From: Chloroflexota bacterium
Lineage (GTDB): Bacteria; Chloroflexota; Dormibacteria; CF-121
Assembly: GCA_005889285.1 (NCBI GenBank)
Contig: VBFF01000092.1
Location: 1 to 10,405, forward strand
Direction: 5' to 3'
Length of the DNA: 10,405 bases
Shown here: piece by piece, positions 6,085-10,405 of the stretch
How the letters are laid out: each line of letters begins with the position of its first letter
Position numbering within the stretch: the stretch's first letter is position 1
The notes under the pieces: model-generated
Databases searched by the model: none
Told to the model about the DNA's origin: nothing
The model's input: only the letters and a program-made list of their open reading frames with translations
Position numbers and translations under genes: made by a program

Positions 6085-7788
6085 CTACTTACCGTTCTTC
6101 GAGTACCATTCGGCGCGCGAGTTCGGGTTGTTATTGACGTCGTAGTAGATCGTGTTGTCGCCATTCCCGGCCGCGACGTTGCCGACGTTGCTCGACCAGC
6201 CCATCGACGAGACATCGGCCCAGAGCATGTAGGTCTGCAGGTCGCCGCTGATGATCTTCTCGATCTGGTTGAAGATCGCCTTGCGGGCAGCCTTGGTCGC
6301 CGCGTCGGTGCTCTTAACCGTGGCGCGCTCCTGGCTGATGAGCGAGTCCAGCTGCGGGTTCGAATACCCGGTCCAGTTTTGCCCCTCGTGGTGTTCGGGT
6401 TGGAGCTGGGTGGACGACGCGGTGCTGTAGTCATCGGGATCGAGCGTCAGGCTGAAGCCGGCGATGAACACGTCGAAATTACCCTGCTGGATCGGCTTGT
6501 AGAACACCTTGAAGTCGGTCGGATCGGGGGTCAGCTGCATGCCGATCTGCTTCACCTGGTCCGAGATGATCTCTGCGGCCTTGAGCCGGTCCGGCTTGCC
6601 GGCGCGCACCCGGATCTTGCCGACGAACTTCTGGGTCCCTCCGCCATTCGGATTCGGCCGGGTTGCGACCCCATCGGCCCCGATGGTCCAGCCGGCCTGC
6701 TGCATCAGCGACTTGGCCTTGGCGACGTCGAGCGGGTACTTGACCACGGAGTTGGCGTCATAGGCCCAGGAGGCGGGCACGATGTCGCCCCACAGCGGGG
6801 CCCCGGCGCCCTGGGTGGCAGCCTGCACGATCGACGCCTTGTCCAGTACGGAGGCCAGCGCCTGCCGCGTCATGACGTTGTCGAAAATATGGCCCTTGCG
6901 CGTATTCATTCGGAAGTCGATATAGCCCAGGTCCTCGTAGGTGTGAACGACCACGTTACTCGCCGCCTTGGCCTTGCTAATCCCGCCGGCGCCCGCCTCA
7001 CCCAGGGATGGGTGCCACGAGACGTCGCCGTTGATCAGCGCGTTGGCGGCGGCGGTCGCGTCGGTGATGATCTTGGCGACCACCTTGTCGTAGTGCGGCC
7101 GGCCGTTGTAGTAGCTCAGGTTGGCCGAAAAGTCGATCTCCTGTCCGGGGACCCACTTATCAAACTTATAGGGACCGCCGGTTACCGTCGGGTTGGTTGA
7201 CGCCGGCATATTCCGGATCTTTGCCGCGTCGACCTTCCCAAAGACCGAGGCCGGTGCGATGTAGCCAGCGAGATTGACAGCCAGGAAGGGGGCAAAAGGC
7301 GCGTTCAGCGTATAGCGCACGGTATAGGTGTCCACCTTCTCGATCGTCTTGAGCGGGCTCCAGTCGTAGGAGTAATCGGTGTCGAGCGTCGGGTCGGCCT
7401 GGAGCTTCTGGGTGGCGAGGACGTCGTCGGCGGTCATCGGCGTTCCATCACTCCACTTGCCGGTCTTCTTGAGCTTTACGGTCCACACCGTGCCGTCGCT
7501 CGAGACCGATGGCATGCCGTCTGCCAGGTCCGGGATGACGTTGAGGTTCTTATCAGCCGAGTACAGGTTCGGATACATGAAGGAAAGCGCACGAAACTCT
7601 GGAACGGTCGACATGACGAACGGATTCAGGGTGGTGGCATCGGAGTCGAGCGCAAAGATCAGCGTCCCACCATTCTTCACCTCGCTCGTCGACGGCGCCG
7701 AAGTCCCACACGCCGATACCAGCATCGCGATCGAGGCAGCAAGCGTTGAGACTCGCAACCATTTCGACTTACCGACTGCTACATCCAT
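6085..7788 (-). CDS. Substrate-binding lipoprotein, SBP_bac_5 family
   Basis: This is the extracytoplasmic ligand-capturing component of the adjacent Opp/Dpp-type importer. The 567-residue precursor has a basic n-region (K7, K9, R12), a hydrophobic core and a lipobox VSAC with Cys27 as the lipid-modified residue. A Ser/Thr-rich linker follows. The mature domain opens with GGTLIFALDSDATTLNPF (40-57) and shows the SBP_bac_5 signature WSDGTPMTADDV (112-123). Length is normal for DppA/OppA proteins. This family also binds nickel chelates and oligosaccharides, so 'peptide' is only the default guess. The ATG at 7788 is preferred: GGGAGG ends 11 bases upstream, whereas the in-frame TTG at 7797 would leave only two bases. 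The gene precedes permease B on the same strand, separated by 169 bases and a hairpin. Confidence 0.93.
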   Translation of the reverse strand: MDVAVGKSKWLRVSTLAASIAMLVSACGTSAPSTSEVKNGGTLIFALDSDATTLNPFVMSTVPEFRALSFMYPNLYSADKNLNVIPDLADGMPSVSSDGTVWTVKLKKTGKWSDGTPMTADDVLATQKLQADPTLDTDYSYDWSPLKTIEKVDTYTVRYTLNAPFAPFLAVNLAGYIAPASVFGKVDAAKIRNMPASTNPTVTGGPYKFDKWVPGQEIDFSANLSYYNGRPHYDKVVAKIITDATAAANALINGDVSWHPSLGEAGAGGISKAKAASNVVVHTYEDLGYIDFRMNTRKGHIFDNVMTRQALASVLDKASIVQAATQGAGAPLWGDIVPASWAYDANSVVKYPLDVAKAKSLMQQAGWTIGADGVATRPNPNGGGTQKFVGKIRVRAGKPDRLKAAEIISDQVKQIGMQLTPDPTDFKVFYKPIQQGNFDVFIAGFSLTLDPDDYSTASSTQLQPEHHEGQNWTGYSNPQLDSLISQERATVKSTDAATKAARKAIFNQIEKIISGDLQTYMLWADVSSMGWSSNVGNVAAGNGDNTIYYDVNNNPNSRAEWYSKNGK

Positions 7789-7799
7789 ATACGTCAATT

Positions 7800-7805
7800 C
7801 CTCCC
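7800..7805 (-). promoter_or_regulatory. Ribosome binding site of binding-protein gene
   Basis: GGGAGG on the minus strand is a near-perfect Shine-Dalgarno core, the strongest in the window. Its 11-base spacing to ATG 7788 is on the long side. It is two bases from TTG 7797, which is too close for efficient use. This site therefore decides the start in favour of ATG 7788. Confidence 0.6.
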
Positions 7806-7859
7806 TTCCAGGCAGAGTTAGGTCGTGGTCGATTGAAGCTGTGCCGCCGAATCGCCGTA

Positions 7860-7890
7860 ATCATGCATCAAGTGGTGTCAAGACATCAAG
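7860..7890 (-). promoter_or_regulatory. Candidate promoter/operator of binding-protein gene
   Basis: The minus strand holds TTGATG (7889-7884), an 18-base spacer and CATGAT (7865-7860), a weak -35/-10 pair. An internal TTGACA (7881-7876) matches the -35 consensus exactly but has no good -10 at 16-18 bases. Three CTTGA copies (7890-7886, 7882-7878 and 7872-7868) sit in the same 31 bases and could be activator or repressor half-sites. Start of transcription would fall near 7852, giving a leader of about 65 bases. By-eye prediction. Confidence 0.3.
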
Positions 7891-7955
7891 AAATCGGCCC
7901 AAATATTAACCTCTATTAGACCGGCGGCCTTTTCCGGTGTCTGCGGGGACGGTTT

Positions 7956-10405
7956 TTACCAGCTGTAGGGGTCGGTGGCGGCGGCGGAATACTCGCGCGA
8001 TTCGGCGTGGTTGCCCATCGCCGCCCGGTAGAGGCCCACGTATTTTTCCGCCGAGTTCCCCCAGCTGACGTCGGTCGACATCGCGTTGGCCTGCAGCCGG
8101 CGCCAGGGCGACGCCTGGCGGAACGTCTCCAGGGCTCTGACCACCTGGGCGAAGAGATCCCAATGGTCGTAGGCGGTGAAGACGAAGCCGTTTCCGGTCT
8201 GCTGGACCGGGTCCCAGTCGTCGATGGTGTCGGCCAGCCCGCCGGTGGCGCGCACGATCGGGATGGTTCCGTAGCGAAGGCTGATCAGCTGCCCGAGACC
8301 GCAGGGCTCGAAGCGCGAGGGCATCAGGAACATGTCGGAACCGGCGTAGATCTGCTGCGCCAGCACCGGCTTGAAGCCGATCGTGGCGGAGACCTTGCCC
8401 GGGTTGTCGCGCGCGTTGGCCCGGAACATCTCTTCGTAGCGCGCGTCACCGGCGCCAAGCACCACGAGTTGCAGGTTGAGCCGCATCAATCCCCACATGA
8501 TGTTGGCGATCAGGTCGAGGCCTTTCTGGTCATAGAGTCGCGAGATCAGGCCGATCACCGGGATCGCCGGATCCTGTGGGAGACCGACCTGCTTCTGCAG
8601 CGCCAGCTTGTTCTCGACCTTCTTCTCGATGCTCGCGATGTCGTAGGGCGCAACGAGCGAGGCATCGGTCAAGGGATTGAACACGTCGTAGTCGATGCCG
8701 TTGATGATGCCGTGCAGCTTGCTGCGAAAGACCCGCAGCAGTGGATCCATTTTTTCGCCGTATTCGGGAGTGAGGATCTCTTCCGCATACCGATTGCTGA
8801 CGGTGTTGACGACATCCGAGAAAAAGAGCCCACGGCCGAGCAGGTTGACGATGTCGTCGAGCCCGGGCATGCCGGGCTTGATCAGGCCCCACTGCTCGAG
8901 GTCCGCCAGGTTCAGCGCGCCGTAACCGAAGACGCCCTGGAAGGCGAGATTGTGGATGGTGAGGACGGTGGCGATATCGGCGTAGAACGGATCAGCCGCA
9001 TAGAGCCGGGCCAGCATGTTGGGAATCACCGCCGTATGCCAGTCATTGACATGGATCACGTCGGGCCGGAAGTCGAGCGGCCGCAGCATCTCGAGCGCGG
9101 CCCGGCTGAAATAGATGAAGCGCGCATCGTCGTCCCAGAAGCCGTACATGCCATCGCGGCCGAAGAACTGCTGATTGTCGATGAAGTAGATCGGCACCTC
9201 GCCCGCGATCCGTCCTTCGAGAACATCCGCGTTGACCGGCTGGTGCGCGAGCGGCACCCCCAGGTTGGTGACGATCCGTCGCAACCCGTACTTCTCGACA
9301 TCGATGCTGCCGTAGCGCGGCATGACGACGCGCACGTCGTGACCCATCGCCTTGAGCGCTTTGGGCAGCGCGCCGGCGACGTCGGCGAGGCCGCCCACCT
9401 TGGCGAAGGGTGCGACCTCCGCCGCGACGAGCAGGATCTTGAGGGGCTGGTTCTGCCGACCGCGAAAAACGTCGCCGGGTACGCGCACCGGGATCGATCC
9501 CGTGGGAGGGAGTTGTTCCACCGGCTTCCCATCTTCGCGCGCGACCGCCACCATCTCGATCGTTTCGCCGGGGTCGTGCCCCAGCGCCTCGAAGGGCACG
9601 GCAAAGGCGAACGCCTCGCCACCCGTTGCCTGGTCGGCCCAGCGCGGTTGCCGCAGCTGCGCCTCTGGCGTCAGTTCACGCAGCTCCAGCTCCACCCCGG
9701 CCCCGCCGGCTTTGGCCGTGAGCCGCAGGGCGGGGTCGAAACCGAAGCTGCCGTTACCGGGTTGCTTCGGGCTCCCGGAGAAGAAAATCTCGAGCTCGAC
9801 CGGACGCGGCCGGCCGCTGGGGAGCAAGTCGAATCGCAGGTAGAGATTGCGGTCGTCGTGCCCGAACCAGATGCGCCGTACCGCCCCTGTCGGGGGATGC
9901 ATGGCACCGAAGAGCGCGCTGACATCGACATAGCCACCAGCCTCCCACTCCTCCTCGTCCACCACACCGTTGAGCTTGGGCGTGATCTTCCGGTGCGGCC
10001 GCTTCGAGGCTGATCCACTAGCGTCTTTGGCGATCGGCCGGTAGAGCTCGGCCGGAGGCGTCCGTTTCAGCGACATATAGATGTTGCGCAGGTGGAGGCG
10101 GAAGAGGCTGTCCCAGATCTGGTCCATCCCGGAATCGTGAGATCGGCCAAACCACCAGAACCAGTCGCTTCCCTGCGCGATCAGCGCCTCACGCCGCGCC
10201 GCGGCGAGTTGCTCGTGATCATCCGCGGCTCGCTCGCGCTCGCTCAAAACATCCCGGGCCTGCGCCAGCAGGTCCCAGGCGACATTGTGTTCCGCGTCGC
10301 CGACCCAGGTGTCGAAGTTCGCGTTGATCCAGGAGCCCGGATGGATACGGGACAGCGATCGATTCGCGGGGAACTCAGCGATGAAGTCGGAGATGGTCAC
10401 CGTTT
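7956..10405 (-). CDS. glgA: GH57 C-terminal part/CBM9-like/GT5 glycogen synthase fusion (5' end outside window)
   Basis: This is a cytoplasmic alpha-glucan enzyme. The C-terminal part is a complete GT5 glycogen synthase, which transfers glucose from (usually) ADP-glucose to the non-reducing end of glycogen. Counting from the in-frame GTG at 10400, GT5 spans about residues 319-795, close to the 477 residues of E. coli GlgA. It has KVGGL (334-338, nucleotide-sugar binding), HNLAFQG (483-489), QKGLDL (625-630) and FEPCGLGQL (697-705, containing the conserved Glu). Residues about 1-122 match the end of GH57 enzymes: GSWINANFDTWVGDAEHN (22-39), GSDWFWWFG (77-85), then RLHLRNIY (101-108). Residues about 137-308 resemble the CBM9/DOMON-like sandwich that follows GH57 domains (ITPKLNGVVDEEEW, 139-152). 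The frame stays open to base 10405, and GH57 homology begins at once, so GTG 10400 is internal. The GH57 catalytic core should lie beyond the window. Confidence 0.9.
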   Translation of the reverse strand, partial: TVTISDFIAEFPANRSLSRIHPGSWINANFDTWVGDAEHNVAWDLLAQARDVLSERERAADDHEQLAAARREALIAQGSDWFWWFGRSHDSGMDQIWDSLFRLHLRNIYMSLKRTPPAELYRPIAKDASGSASKRPHRKITPKLNGVVDEEEWEAGGYVDVSALFGAMHPPTGAVRRIWFGHDDRNLYLRFDLLPSGRPRPVELEIFFSGSPKQPGNGSFGFDPALRLTAKAGGAGVELELRELTPEAQLRQPRWADQATGGEAFAFAVPFEALGHDPGETIEMVAVAREDGKPVEQLPPTGSIPVRVPGDVFRGRQNQPLKILLVAAEVAPFAKVGGLADVAGALPKALKAMGHDVRVVMPRYGSIDVEKYGLRRIVTNLGVPLAHQPVNADVLEGRIAGEVPIYFIDNQQFFGRDGMYGFWDDDARFIYFSRAALEMLRPLDFRPDVIHVNDWHTAVIPNMLARLYAADPFYADIATVLTIHNLAFQGVFGYGALNLADLEQWGLIKPGMPGLDDIVNLLGRGLFFSDVVNTVSNRYAEEILTPEYGEKMDPLLRVFRSKLHGIINGIDYDVFNPLTDASLVAPYDIASIEKKVENKLALQKQVGLPQDPAIPVIGLISRLYDQKGLDLIANIMWGLMRLNLQLVVLGAGDARYEEMFRANARDNPGKVSATIGFKPVLAQQIYAGSDMFLMPSRFEPCGLGQLISLRYGTIPIVRATGGLADTIDDWDPVQQTGNGFVFTAYDHWDLFAQVVRALETFRQASPWRRLQANAMSTDVSWGNSAEKYVGLYRAAMGNHAESREYSAAATDPYSW

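Noticed and set aside
7795..7797. TTG 7797 as the start of the binding protein
   Set aside because: The Shine-Dalgarno core ends only two bases before it. ATG 7788 keeps a normal signal peptide.
7876..7881. Perfect TTGACA as the definite -35 of the binding-protein gene
   Set aside because: The 16-18-base-spaced positions downstream read as GC-rich ACGGCG-like sequence, not a -10. It is kept only as part of a low-confidence promoter region.
7921..7950. Intrinsic terminator after the GlgA fusion
   Set aside because: Only a five-base stem (ACCGG/CCGGT, nine-base loop) is found and no T-run follows on the minus strand; too weak to call.
8007..10013. Long plus-strand open frame (about 668 codons) opposite the GlgA fusion
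   Set aside because: Its composition mirrors the codon structure of the GT5 gene (many D, V, H and R residues), with no recognisable motif and no ribosome site. It is a shadow of the real gene.

Overview
The window is a high-GC bacterial chromosomal segment with dense gene packing. GTG starts are common, genes overlap by 1 to 4 bases, and two starts have a TANNNT box just upstream. This fits a high-GC Gram-positive or Chloroflexota/Dormibacterota-like lineage. That placement is inferred from style and gene content only; no rRNA or other marker gene is present. Seven protein-coding genes fill nearly all of the sequence, and the only non-coding gaps are short (38, 169 and 158 bases). No tRNA, rRNA, CRISPR array, insertion sequence or attachment site was seen.

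Layout from left to right. Bases 1-1015 (minus strand) hold the first 338 codons of a major facilitator superfamily efflux-type permease whose 3' end lies outside the window. A 38-base divergent gap separates it from an unrecognised multi-spanning membrane protein at 1054-1989 (plus strand). The 3' end of that gene overlaps the convergent end of the next operon by 10 bases. Bases 1980-5915 (minus strand) are a compact four-gene Opp/Dpp-type ABC importer operon: permease B, permease C, ATPase D and ATPase F, with 1-, 4- and 4-base overlaps. Its substrate-binding lipoprotein gene lies immediately upstream (6085-7788). A 169-base gap between the two contains a very GC-rich hairpin and a plausible promoter for a leaderless transcript. 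Bases 7956-10405 (minus strand) are the 3' part of a large fused gene: the C-terminal part of a GH57-type glucan enzyme, a CBM9/DOMON-like beta-sandwich, then a complete GT5 glycogen synthase (GlgA). Its 5' end lies outside the window.

How the genes work together. The five ABC genes make one importer. The lipoprotein captures a peptide or other SBP_bac_5-class ligand (nickel chelates and oligosaccharides are also known for this family). The two permeases form the channel, and the two ATPases power it. The GlgA fusion belongs to alpha-glucan (glycogen) metabolism. It is on the same strand as the importer, but no functional link is demonstrated. The MFS gene and the unknown membrane protein form a separate divergent pair.

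Most of the window is ordinary. The points most worth a second look are the GH57/CBM9-like/GT5 fusion, the Cys-to-Ser change at one of four presumed iron-sulfur ligands in ATPase D, and the matched leaderless-start layout at two genes.
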